Of a stretch of 18,451 nucleotides of DNA, positions 9,334 through 16,522 are shown in pieces. This DNA comes from an uncultured Chloroflexota bacterium (GTDB lineage: Bacteria > Chloroflexota > Anaerolineae > Caldilineales > Caldilineaceae), in NCBI GenBank assembly GCA_903858085.1, contig CAIOHJ010000255.1, forward strand, positions 1-18,451. The letters run 5' to 3'. The position numbers and the translations under genes were made by a program. The notes beneath the pieces were generated by a model. The model did not search any database and was not told the origin of the DNA. It saw only the letters and a program-made list of their open reading frames with translations. Numbering within the stretch: the first letter of the stretch is position 1; the number at the start of each line of letters is the position of its first letter.

Positions 9334-10644
9334 GTGCTCAAGGTAAGCGAGAACCGCCGTTTTCTGGTACATGACGACGGCACCCCCTTCTTTTACCTAG
9401 GCGATACGGCCTGGGAACTGCTTCATCGTTGCACACTCGCCGAGACCGAACACTATCTCAGAGATCGTGCGGCCAAGCGTTTCACCGTCATCCAGACGGT
9501 GGTGTTGGCCGAACTGGACGGTCTGCACACGCCCAACCGCAACGGCGACCAGCCGCTGTTCGACGACGATCCGACGCGGCCCAACGAAGCCTACTTTGCG
9601 CACGTAGATGCGGTCGTGGCGCTGGCGGCATCGCTGGGACTGCACATCGGCATGCTGCCGACGTGGGGCGACAAGTGGAATCAGAAATGGGGCGTCGGCC
9701 CGGAGATTTTTACGCCTGGGAACGCGCGCATCTACGGCGAATTCCTGGGCCGGCGCTATGCCGATGCGCCGATCCTCTGGATTCTTGGTGGCGACCGGCC
9801 CATCGAGAGCGAGACGCACCGGCAGATCGTGCGGGCGATGGCCGAGGGGTTGCGTGTTGGCGACGGCGGCCGCCACCTGATGACGATGCACACGTGGGGG
9901 CCGCATACCACCTCCGAGTATGTGCACGACGAGCCGTGGGTGGACTTCCACACCTGCCAGAGCGGCCACGCCCGCAACTCGGCCAACTGGCGCTTCATCG
10001 AGGCCGACTATGCGCGCACGCCGACCCGCCCGTGCATGGACGCCGAGCCTGGCTACGAGGATATGGCAGACAACATCCGCAACCTGGACGGCGGCTATCT
10101 CGACGACTGGGATGCGCGCAAGGCACTCTACTGGGGGCTCTTTGCCGGTGCCCACGGCCATACCTACGGCTGCAACCCTGTCTGGCAGATGTGGGCGCCC
10201 GGCCGCGACCCGGTGATCTACGCCCGGCGTCCGTGGTACGAAGCCATGCACCTGCCCGGCTCCGGCCAGATGCAGCACGCGCGCAGCCTGCTCCTGTCGC
10301 GCCCGTACCTGACGCGCATTGCCGACCAGTCACTGATCGCCTCAGAGGTGGGCGAGGGGACGCACCACGTGCGCGCCACGCGCGACGTGGAGGGTCGCTA
10401 CGCCCTTGTCTACATCCCTGCGGGCAACATCATGGGGGCGACCGCGCTCGAAGTGGACACGACTGCGCTGGCGGGGACGCAGCTCGCCGTCTGGTGGTAC
10501 GACCCGCGCACTGGCGTTGCGCGCAGCCTGGGCGTGCTGGCCAAGCAGCCGCGCATGACCTTCGTCCTGCCGCAGGGTGGGCCGGACTGGGTGCTGGTGC
10601 TCGACGAGGCTGCGTGTGGCTTTTCTGCACCAGGATGCGGATGA
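9334..10644 (+). CDS. DUF4038 (apiosidase-like, GH140-related) hydrolase with C-terminal collagen-binding-like domain
   Basis: Cytoplasmic glycoside-hydrolase-like protein of 436 residues with no signal peptide. GTG 9334 was chosen from its ribosome binding site and because the protein then begins at the normal domain edge (LKVSENRRFLVHDDGTPFFY, then LGDTAWEL at 22-29). A TIM-barrel DUF4038 domain spans about 10-325. Candidate catalytic acids are Asp154 in LGGDRP (151-156) and Glu238 in DAEPGYE (236-242); both motifs recur in this family, whose characterised member is the Bacteroides GH140 apiosidase acting on rhamnogalacturonan II. A Collagen_bind_2-like beta domain (about 330-430) contains WWYDPRTG. 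The substrate is inferred. A role in releasing apiose or another terminal sugar from an imported glycoside fits the neighbouring importer, isomerase and kinase. Confidence 0.88.
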   Translation: MLKVSENRRFLVHDDGTPFFYLGDTAWELLHRCTLAETEHYLRDRAAKRFTVIQTVVLAELDGLHTPNRNGDQPLFDDDPTRPNEAYFAHVDAVVALAASLGLHIGMLPTWGDKWNQKWGVGPEIFTPGNARIYGEFLGRRYADAPILWILGGDRPIESETHRQIVRAMAEGLRVGDGGRHLMTMHTWGPHTTSEYVHDEPWVDFHTCQSGHARNSANWRFIEADYARTPTRPCMDAEPGYEDMADNIRNLDGGYLDDWDARKALYWGLFAGAHGHTYGCNPVWQMWAPGRDPVIYARRPWYEAMHLPGSGQMQHARSLLLSRPYLTRIADQSLIASEVGEGTHHVRATRDVEGRYALVYIPAGNIMGATALEVDTTALAGTQLAVWWYDPRTGVARSLGVLAKQPRMTFVLPQGGPDWVLVLDEAACGFSAPGCG

Positions 10645-10744
10645 GCGATTGTGCTGAATTGGCGTGAAGCACCAATCTGCTTTGACCCGCTCCACCCGCG
10701 TTCCATCAGTTCCTACAGTGGATCAGACAAGCCAACGGAGAGAA

Positions 10745-12247
10745 ATGGAAAATCGAGTGACTGCAGATCATCAGACGGAACAATGGGGGGTGTTCGAGCT
10801 TGCCCTGGACGGCATCGCCGAGGGCAACCCCTTCCTGGAGGTGCGGCTTGCGGCGCACTTTTCCAACAAGCATCGCACGATCGAAGTTGACGGTTTTTAT
10901 GACGGCGACGGCGTCTACCGCGTGCGCTTTATGCCCGATGTCCTGGGCGAATGGCGGTATCGCACGCAAAGCAACCGGCGTGAGCTGGATGGCCACGAAG
11001 GTGGCTTCACCTGCGTCGCACCGCGTGCGGGCAATCATGGCCCTGTGCGGGTCGCCAATACCTATCACTTTGCCTACGCTGATGGGACGCCCTACAAGCA
11101 GATCGGTACGACCTGTTATGTGTGGAATTTGCAAGGTGCTGAGCTGGAGGCGCAGACAGTGGCGACGCTGGCGCAGGCGCCCTTCAACAAGGTTCGCTTC
11201 TGCGTCTTTCCCAAGCACTACCGCTACAACGAGAATGAACCGGAGCAATACCCGTTTCCCTGCCTGGCCAAAGGCAGCAGTCAATGGCTGGGCAGCAACA
11301 AGAGCGAGATCCGTCAGGGATGGCGTTTCGACTTTGACCGCTTCACGCCCGCCTATTTTCAGCATCTCGAAACGTGTGTCGCCAGCCTGGGCGAGATCGG
11401 CATCGAAGCTGACATCATTCTCTTCCACCCCTACGACCGCTGGGGCTTTTCCACCATGAGCGCCGAGCAGGACGATCGGTATCTGCGCTATGTCGTGGCG
11501 CGGCTGACCGCCTATCGCAACGTCTGGTGGTCGATGGCAAACGAGTACGACCTGATGGACAGCAAATCCATGGCGGATTGGGATCGCTTCTTCCGCATCG
11601 TACAGGAAAGCGATCCCAATCAGCACTTGCGCTCGATCCACAACTGGCGCGAGTTTTACGACCACAGCAAACCCTGGGTCACGCACCAGAGCATCCAGCG
11701 CCCCGATCTGACCCAGGTGAGCCTGTGGCGCAGTCAGGTCAGGAAGCCGATCGTGGTGGACGAGTGTTGCTACGAAGGTGATATCCCGATGGGCTGGGGC
11801 AATATTTCGGCGCGCGAGATGGTGCATCGTTTCTGGCTCGGCACGGTGCACGGCGGGTATGTCGGCCACGGTGAAACCTATCTGCATCCGCATGATATTC
11901 TCTGGTGGTCGAAAGGTGGATTGCTGCACGGCGAAAGTGCGCCGCGCATCGCCTTTTTGCGCGCACTGCTGGAGGACAGCCCTGCCACGGGGGTGGATCC
12001 CATCGCCGGTGTGGTGAATGCACTGCCCTGCGCCGGAAAAACAGACGAATTCTATCTGATCTACACCGGTGTATCGCAGCCTGCCCTGCTGGAGATCTCA
12101 CTGCCCGAGGGCGAACAATACCAGGCGGAAGTCATCGACACGTGGGGCATGCGTGTGACGCAAGGCAACCGCTACAGCGGGCGCGTGGACATTCCGATGC
12201 CAGGCAAGGCGTATCATGCGCTGCTTTTGCGTCGCGTGCAGCCGTGA
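10745..12247 (+). CDS. DUF5060-DUF4038-type glycoside hydrolase (clan A-like), cytoplasmic
   Basis: Glycoside-hydrolase-like protein of 500 residues, no signal peptide. An open frame extends back to 10664, but ATG 10745 follows GGAGAG at 10737-10742 (spacing is short) and gives the usual edge of the N-terminal DUF5060 beta-sandwich (about 12-92; EQWGVFELALDG, then VLGEWRYRT). The TIM-barrel (about 105-415) begins FAYADGTPYKQIGTTCY. It has an Asn266-Glu267 pair in SMANEYD, as at the acid/base position of clan GH-A enzymes, and VVDECCYEG (337-345) with Glu340 or Glu344 as nucleophile candidates. This differs from the GGD and EP-x-YE motifs of the two flanking genes. A C-terminal beta domain (about 430-500, DUF5605-like position) follows. 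It is probably a second activity on the same imported glycan; substrate unknown. Confidence 0.85.
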   Translation: MENRVTADHQTEQWGVFELALDGIAEGNPFLEVRLAAHFSNKHRTIEVDGFYDGDGVYRVRFMPDVLGEWRYRTQSNRRELDGHEGGFTCVAPRAGNHGPVRVANTYHFAYADGTPYKQIGTTCYVWNLQGAELEAQTVATLAQAPFNKVRFCVFPKHYRYNENEPEQYPFPCLAKGSSQWLGSNKSEIRQGWRFDFDRFTPAYFQHLETCVASLGEIGIEADIILFHPYDRWGFSTMSAEQDDRYLRYVVARLTAYRNVWWSMANEYDLMDSKSMADWDRFFRIVQESDPNQHLRSIHNWREFYDHSKPWVTHQSIQRPDLTQVSLWRSQVRKPIVVDECCYEGDIPMGWGNISAREMVHRFWLGTVHGGYVGHGETYLHPHDILWWSKGGLLHGESAPRIAFLRALLEDSPATGVDPIAGVVNALPCAGKTDEFYLIYTGVSQPALLEISLPEGEQYQAEVIDTWGMRVTQGNRYSGRVDIPMPGKAYHALLLRRVQP

Positions 12248-12324
12248 CGCACGCTGCTCGCTGAATTTTCGGGTTGCACCCGACGGCAAAGGCCTGGAGG
12301 AACAGTTTTTACCATAAACGTATG

Positions 12325-12330
12325 AAGGAA
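12325..12330 (+). promoter_or_regulatory. Shine-Dalgarno site deciding the start of the third hydrolase
   Basis: AAGGAA sits six bases before ATG 12337. The earlier in-frame ATG codons at 12274 and 12322 lack a site at good spacing. Confidence 0.6.
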
Positions 12331-12336
12331 ACAAGC

Positions 12337-13887
12337 ATGATCGCTCCATCAACCATCTCTGCCCAACCGTGGCATGAGGTCGAGCTCACGCTGACTGCGG
12401 TGCGGGCGTATACCAACGGCTACACCGATGTCGAGGTATGGGCAGATTTCACCCACGATGACGGCACCGTGCTGCGCCGTCTCGCCTTTTGGGATGGCGG
12501 ACGCACCTGGCGCATCCGCTTCGCCTCGCCGCGCGCCGACGGGCGCTGGACGTGGCAAAGCTTCACTTCCGTCGACGACGCAGGGCTTGCCGGACAAAGT
12601 GGTGAGGTTGTGTGTGAAGCAAGCGCAGCGTCCACCAACCGTTTTTACCGTCACGGCTTCTGGCGGATGTCGCCGGGGAAGCGCAGCCTGGTCCATGCCG
12701 ACGGTCGGCCGGCCATTCTGGCCGGTGACACGGCGTGGGGACTGCCCTGGCGCGCCACGCACGAAGAGTGCCGCGTCTACGCCGCCGACCGTCAGGCCAA
12801 GGGTTTCAACGCCGCACTGCTCATGAGCGTCCAGCCCGACATGGGTGCGCGCGGCCCGCGCGACCGTACTGCGGATGAAGGCTTCGACGTTGGCTTCGAG
12901 GATTTGCCCGACGGTCACATCAACCGGCTCAACCCGGCCTATTTCCAGTATCTCGACGGCCTCAGCGCGATTCTGGTGGAGCATGAGATTGTGGCGGTGT
13001 GGCAGCCGGTCTTTCACGGTTTTGGCTGGAAGGGGCTGCAAACAGCCGGTCCAGTCGTGCCCCCTGCTGAGTATGCCCGGTACTGTCGCTACCTGGTGGC
13101 GCGCTACGGTGCGCGCCCGGCGATCTACCTGGTGGGCGGTGACGGTTCTGGCCGCGAGCCACAGATTGCGGCTGGGGGCGAAGAGGTGGAACAGTGGGAC
13201 GCCTACGAGCAGCCGGCCGGCATCCACTATCGCCCGCACATTGTCGCCAATGCCTCGCAGGACGCCGACTGGCTTGACTTTCAGTGGTGCCAGACCGGGC
13301 ACAGCGGCGAGCATGTACCCGAGCGTGTCGCCGATATGTGGCGCAATCTGCCGGCCAAGGCGGTCGCCGACGGCGAGCCGACCTACGAGCACGGCGGGCG
13401 ACAGGGGCGTGCGGCGGGCTGGTGGCAGGGGCACGAGGCGTGGAGCAACCTCTGCGCTGGCGGCACCATGGGCGTGGTCTACGGGGCGGGCAGCCTTTGG
13501 CAGTGGGCGCATCGCGGCGATGAGCCTGGCCAGTCGGACTTCTTTCTGGCGCCGGGTGCGGGCTGGCGGGAAGCGCTCGACTTCGAGGGGTCGTGCTACG
13601 TCGGGCTGGTGGCGCGCATCCTGGACGGGCTGCCGACTGCGGACATGGCGCCGAACTGGGAGGTGACGCTGGGCCGCCGCGGGCTCCTTGTGCCGGGCAA
13701 GCTCTTTATCTGCTACAGCGAAGATGGCGGTCCGCTCCTCCTCTTTGGCGACGAGGTGCCGGCGCACTATCGCATCGTCGACCCGCGCACCGGCGTCGTC
13801 GTGAGCACTGGCGTGCGCCCCAAAGGATTCGAGTGGATTCCCTGCGAGTCGGGTGCGCCACGGGTGTTCATTTTCTGTGACGAATAG
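12337..13887 (+). CDS. DUF5060-DUF4038 (apiosidase-like) hydrolase, cytoplasmic
   Basis: Third hydrolase-like gene, 516 residues from ATG 12337, no signal peptide. The N-terminal DUF5060-like beta-sandwich covers about 10-100 (PWHEVELTLTAVRAY, then DGRWTWQSF). The DUF4038 TIM-barrel covers about 105-425, starting GFWRMSPGKRSLVHADGRP and LAGDTAWGL (128-136). Candidate catalytic acids are Asp269 in LVGGDGSG and Glu347 in DGEPTYE (345-351), the same two motifs as in the first hydrolase, so these two probably share a mechanism despite different accessory domains. The C-terminal beta domain (about 430-516) contains VDPRTG, again as in the first gene. It sits 89 bases after the second hydrolase and 127 bases before the isomerase. 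Likely role: hydrolysis of an imported glycoside; exact linkage unknown. Confidence 0.86.
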   Translation: MIAPSTISAQPWHEVELTLTAVRAYTNGYTDVEVWADFTHDDGTVLRRLAFWDGGRTWRIRFASPRADGRWTWQSFTSVDDAGLAGQSGEVVCEASAASTNRFYRHGFWRMSPGKRSLVHADGRPAILAGDTAWGLPWRATHEECRVYAADRQAKGFNAALLMSVQPDMGARGPRDRTADEGFDVGFEDLPDGHINRLNPAYFQYLDGLSAILVEHEIVAVWQPVFHGFGWKGLQTAGPVVPPAEYARYCRYLVARYGARPAIYLVGGDGSGREPQIAAGGEEVEQWDAYEQPAGIHYRPHIVANASQDADWLDFQWCQTGHSGEHVPERVADMWRNLPAKAVADGEPTYEHGGRQGRAAGWWQGHEAWSNLCAGGTMGVVYGAGSLWQWAHRGDEPGQSDFFLAPGAGWREALDFEGSCYVGLVARILDGLPTADMAPNWEVTLGRRGLLVPGKLFICYSEDGGPLLLFGDEVPAHYRIVDPRTGVVVSTGVRPKGFEWIPCESGAPRVFIFCDE

Positions 13888-13889
13888 AA

Positions 13890-13934
13890 GGCGGATGAGG
13901 CGGATTCGACGGAGTTGCGCGGATTGGTTTGGAT
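13890..13934 (+). repeat. Short degenerate GCGGAT repeats in intergenic DNA
   Basis: GGCGGAT occurs at 13890-13896 and 13899-13905, with CGCGGAT at 13918-13924 and a TTTGGAT-like copy ending at 13934. This is low-complexity intergenic sequence between the third hydrolase and the isomerase. I see no terminator or promoter in it. Confidence 0.4.
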
Positions 13935-14000
13935 TCGTGTTGCCCCGTCCAATTTGCGTCAGCTGCGTGCCATTTCTCAGGTGACCTGCACACAATACGC

Positions 14001-14009
14001 AAAAGGAGG
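14001..14009 (+). promoter_or_regulatory. Near-perfect Shine-Dalgarno site of the isomerase
   Basis: AAAAGGAGG, five bases before ATG 14015. It is the strongest ribosome binding site seen in the window and fixes the start. Confidence 0.85.
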
Positions 14010-14014
14010 CAGTT

Positions 14015-15424
14015 ATGGCTCGTGCGACACTGGCGGTGATTTTCGGCAACCGCGACTTCTTTCCCGACAAATTGGTGACGGAGGCGCGGCAGGATATCCT
14101 GGCGCTCTTTGCCGAGATGGACATCGAAGCGATTTTGCTGGATGAGAGTGAAACCAAGCTGGGGGGTGTGGAGACGTGGGAGGATGCCAAGCGGTGCGCT
14201 GAGCTTTTCCGCCGCCACGCCGGCCGCATCGACGGCATCCTGGTCTGCCTGCCCAACTTTGGTGACGAGAAGGGCGTGGCCGACACCGTCAAGCTCTCCG
14301 GGCTCGACGTGCCGATCCTGGTGCAGGCGTACCCGGACAACCTGGAGCAGTTTTCGGTCGAGCGCCGCCGCGATGCCTTCTGCGGCAAGGTTTCGGTCTG
14401 CAACAACCTGCGCCAGTACGGCTACCCCTTCACGCTCACCGACCTGCACACCGTCCATCCGCGCACGTCCGAATTCCGGCAGGATCTGGAGAAGTTCCTT
14501 GGCGTCTGCCGCATCGTCAACGGGCTGCGCAGCGCGCGGCTGGGTGCCATCGGTGCACGGCCTGGCGCGTTCAACACCGTGCGCTACAGCGAGAAGCTGC
14601 TGCAAGCCTACGGCATGAGCGTGCAGACGCTCGACCTCTCCGAGGTGCTTGGCTGGGTGCAACGTCTGCCGGAGGGCGACGGCCGCGTGGAGAAAAAACT
14701 GGCCGACATCAAGGCCTACGCGGACTACGGCAGTGTGCCGCCGCCCTCGCTGGTCAAGATGGCGCGGCTTGGCGTCGTCATCGAGGATTGGATGGACAAA
14801 AACGACCTGGTCGCCACCGCCATTCAGTGCTGGACTTCGCTGCAACGCAACTTCGGCGTCAACGTCTGCACGCTGATGAGCATCATGAGCGAGCGGCTGA
14901 TGCCCTCTGCCTGCGAAGTGGACATCACCGGCGTCGTCTCCATGTATGCGCTGCAGCTGGCATCCAACTCGCCCAGTGCGCTCGTCGACTGGAACAACAA
15001 CTACGGCAGCGATCCCAACAAGTGCGTGCTCTTTCACTGCGGCAATTGGGCCAAGGCCTTTATCCCCGACGCTGCCATCAAGACTGCACCGATTCTGGGC
15101 ACGACGCTGGGGGAGGAGAACACCTACGGTGCCATGGCTGGCCGTACGCCCTCCGGGCCGGTCACCTTTGGCCGCGTCAGCACCGACGACACACGAGGAC
15201 TCATTCATACCTACGTGGGCCAGGGCATGTTCACCGACGACCCGCTCGACACCTTTGGCACGCGCGCTGTCGTTCAAGTGGAGGGTCTGCAACCATTGAT
15301 GAAGTATGTCTGCAAGAATGGGTTCGAGCACCACGTTGCCATGAATGCGTCGCACACGGCTGGCGTGCTATCCGAGGCATTTGAAACATACTTTGCGTGG
15401 GACGTGCACACCCACCAGGCGTGA
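14015..15424 (+). CDS. L-fucose isomerase-family sugar isomerase
   Basis: Cytoplasmic metal-dependent aldose-ketose isomerase homologue, 469 residues. The N-terminal two-thirds has Rossmann-like segments (LAVIFGNRDFFP at the start, GILVCLPNFGDE at 74-85, VPILVQAYPDN at 99-109, RLGAIGARPGAFNTVRYSEK at 174-193), as in the fucose/arabinose isomerase fold. The C-terminal domain holds three residues placed like the Mn-binding set of L-fucose isomerase: Glu301 in SACEVDITG, Asp325 in LVDWNN and His447 in NASHTAG. HCGNW (341-345) and the C-terminal SEAFETYFAWDV also fit. It follows three hydrolase genes and would turn the released aldose into the ketose needed by the FGGY kinase. The substrate may be fucose, arabinose or another pentose such as apiose; sequence alone does not decide. 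Distance from L-fucose isomerase proper (about 590 residues) suggests a different substrate. Confidence 0.87.
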   Translation: MARATLAVIFGNRDFFPDKLVTEARQDILALFAEMDIEAILLDESETKLGGVETWEDAKRCAELFRRHAGRIDGILVCLPNFGDEKGVADTVKLSGLDVPILVQAYPDNLEQFSVERRRDAFCGKVSVCNNLRQYGYPFTLTDLHTVHPRTSEFRQDLEKFLGVCRIVNGLRSARLGAIGARPGAFNTVRYSEKLLQAYGMSVQTLDLSEVLGWVQRLPEGDGRVEKKLADIKAYADYGSVPPPSLVKMARLGVVIEDWMDKNDLVATAIQCWTSLQRNFGVNVCTLMSIMSERLMPSACEVDITGVVSMYALQLASNSPSALVDWNNNYGSDPNKCVLFHCGNWAKAFIPDAAIKTAPILGTTLGEENTYGAMAGRTPSGPVTFGRVSTDDTRGLIHTYVGQGMFTDDPLDTFGTRAVVQVEGLQPLMKYVCKNGFEHHVAMNASHTAGVLSEAFETYFAWDVHTHQA

Positions 15425-15448
15425 CGGACAGGGAGAGCGGCAGGCGAG

Positions 15449-15474
15449 GCGACGCGGCATTGCAGGCCCGTCGC
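15449..15474 (+). terminator. GC-rich hairpin downstream of the isomerase, possible terminator without T-run
   Basis: GCGACG-C-GGC (15449-15458) pairs with GCC-CGTCGC (15466-15474) around a seven-base loop, with one bulged base, 24 bases after the isomerase stop. The lack of a T tract makes intrinsic termination doubtful. The rest of the 214-base gap (15425-15638) shows no gene, RNA or promoter that I can support. Confidence 0.35.
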
Positions 15475-15638
15475 GTCTCCGCTGCCAGGTCGGAGAGACT
15501 GTCGACCACCAGCGCCTGCAGGCCACGGCATGGCACCCGGTCACCGATCAGCTACATCCTGGTTCCTATCGACCTTGTCCGGCGCATTGAGGCCGAGCGT
15601 TATCTTTTCAGGGCCTGCTGTAGCAGAGAGGATCCCGG

Positions 15639-16484
15639 ATGAACAAACGGCTCGAGGCGACTGTGTGCGGCCGTGTGCAGGGGGTCTCATTCCGTCATGA
15701 TACGAATCGCCGAGCACACCCGTTGAAGCTCACGGGCTGGGTGGCCAACCGTCCCGACGGCAGTGTGCGCGTCGTGGCGGAAGGTGCACCCGACGCGCTG
15801 GCTGTGTTTGCCGAGTGGTTGCACGAAGGGGCGCCTGCTGCACGTGTGGACAGAGTCGAGCTGCACTGGCTGGATGCAGTGGACGAATTTACGCGCTTCG
15901 AGATTGGGGGCGAACGTGATGGGACTGGGAAACGGGCGACGATGAGGATGCTGCGGATACTGTGCGGGGCCGTTCTGCTGGGGCTGGGTGGGATGCTGGT
16001 GCTGGCCGGCTGTCGCCCGGTGCAGCCGGCCGGCAGGGACACGGCCGCTGGCGTGGTCGCCACCGGCGACAGCGTGCATCTGTCAGAGAGCGACGGGATG
16101 CTGGTGGTCGATATCACCAGTGTACGCGGGATCGGCCGCGCGTTGGTGACGCTGAACCCAACGGCGCCGCCTTCGGCGATCCTGCTGCGCCTGCACCTGC
16201 GGGGGCTGGAACAGCTCACGGTCGACAACAGCGAGCAGCGCCTGGAAATCGCTGTTGCCAGCAGCCCCCCTCACGGGGTGACGCAATCGGCAGTTGGCGG
16301 CGAAGGAACGCAGTTGCTGCACGAAGGCGATGCGCTGTGGGCTACGGTGACGCTCACGGCCGGTGACGGGCGCGCGCCGGCGATTCCGTTGCAAGACGGC
16401 TCCATCGATGTACGGCTACCCGCCGGCCTGGTCAATGCCAAACACAGCGAACTGGCCCTGGCCTGGGTCGATTTTTACCGATGA
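15639..16484 (+). CDS. Acylphosphatase domain fused in frame to a hypothetical lipoprotein
   Basis: One open frame of 281 residues joining two unrelated parts; AGAGAGGA (15625-15632) precedes ATG 15639. Residues 1-89 are a complete acylphosphatase: GRVQGVSFR with catalytic Arg19, and GWVANRPDGSVRVVAEG with catalytic Asn37, ending EFTRFEI. Such enzymes hydrolyse acyl phosphates in the cytoplasm. Residues 102-125 are a typical lipoprotein signal peptide: MRMLRIL, a hydrophobic stretch, then VLAG with lipobox Cys125. Residues 126-281 are a secreted domain I do not recognise, rich in beta-strand-like sequence. A signal peptide in the middle of a protein is odd. A one-base loss in a G5 tract (15906-15910) would end the first gene in an ATGA overlap with ATG 15942 of the second, so the natural state may be two coupled genes (about 101 and 180 residues). 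Confidence 0.75.
   Translation: MNKRLEATVCGRVQGVSFRHDTNRRAHPLKLTGWVANRPDGSVRVVAEGAPDALAVFAEWLHEGAPAARVDRVELHWLDAVDEFTRFEIGGERDGTGKRATMRMLRILCGAVLLGLGGMLVLAGCRPVQPAGRDTAAGVVATGDSVHLSESDGMLVVDITSVRGIGRALVTLNPTAPPSAILLRLHLRGLEQLTVDNSEQRLEIAVASSPPHGVTQSAVGGEGTQLLHEGDALWATVTLTAGDGRAPAIPLQDGSIDVRLPAGLVNAKHSELALAWVDFYR
15906..15910 (+). other. G5 tract at the acylphosphatase-lipoprotein junction, candidate frameshift site
   Basis: Five consecutive G after the acylphosphatase C-terminal FEI. Removing one G makes the frame read GANVMGLGNGRR and stop at TGA 15943-15945, overlapping the lipoprotein ATG at 15942 as ATGA. The site could be a sequencing or assembly error, a recent mutation or a slippery site. 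Confidence 0.55.
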
Positions 16485-16511
16485 TACTCTCAACAAACAG
16501 CCAGGGGACTG

Positions 16512-16522
16512 TCATAAAATAA
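16512..16522. repeat. Left terminal inverted repeat of the IS
   Basis: TCATAAAATAA, the exact reverse complement of 17764-17774. Its first three bases are the transposase stop codon (TGA on the minus strand), so the gene runs into the repeat. Confidence 0.7.

Noticed and set aside
12349..14406. Long minus-strand open frame (about 680 codons) opposite the third hydrolase and isomerase
   Set aside because: Same reason: the + strand genes have clear family motifs and ribosome binding sites, while this frame has none.
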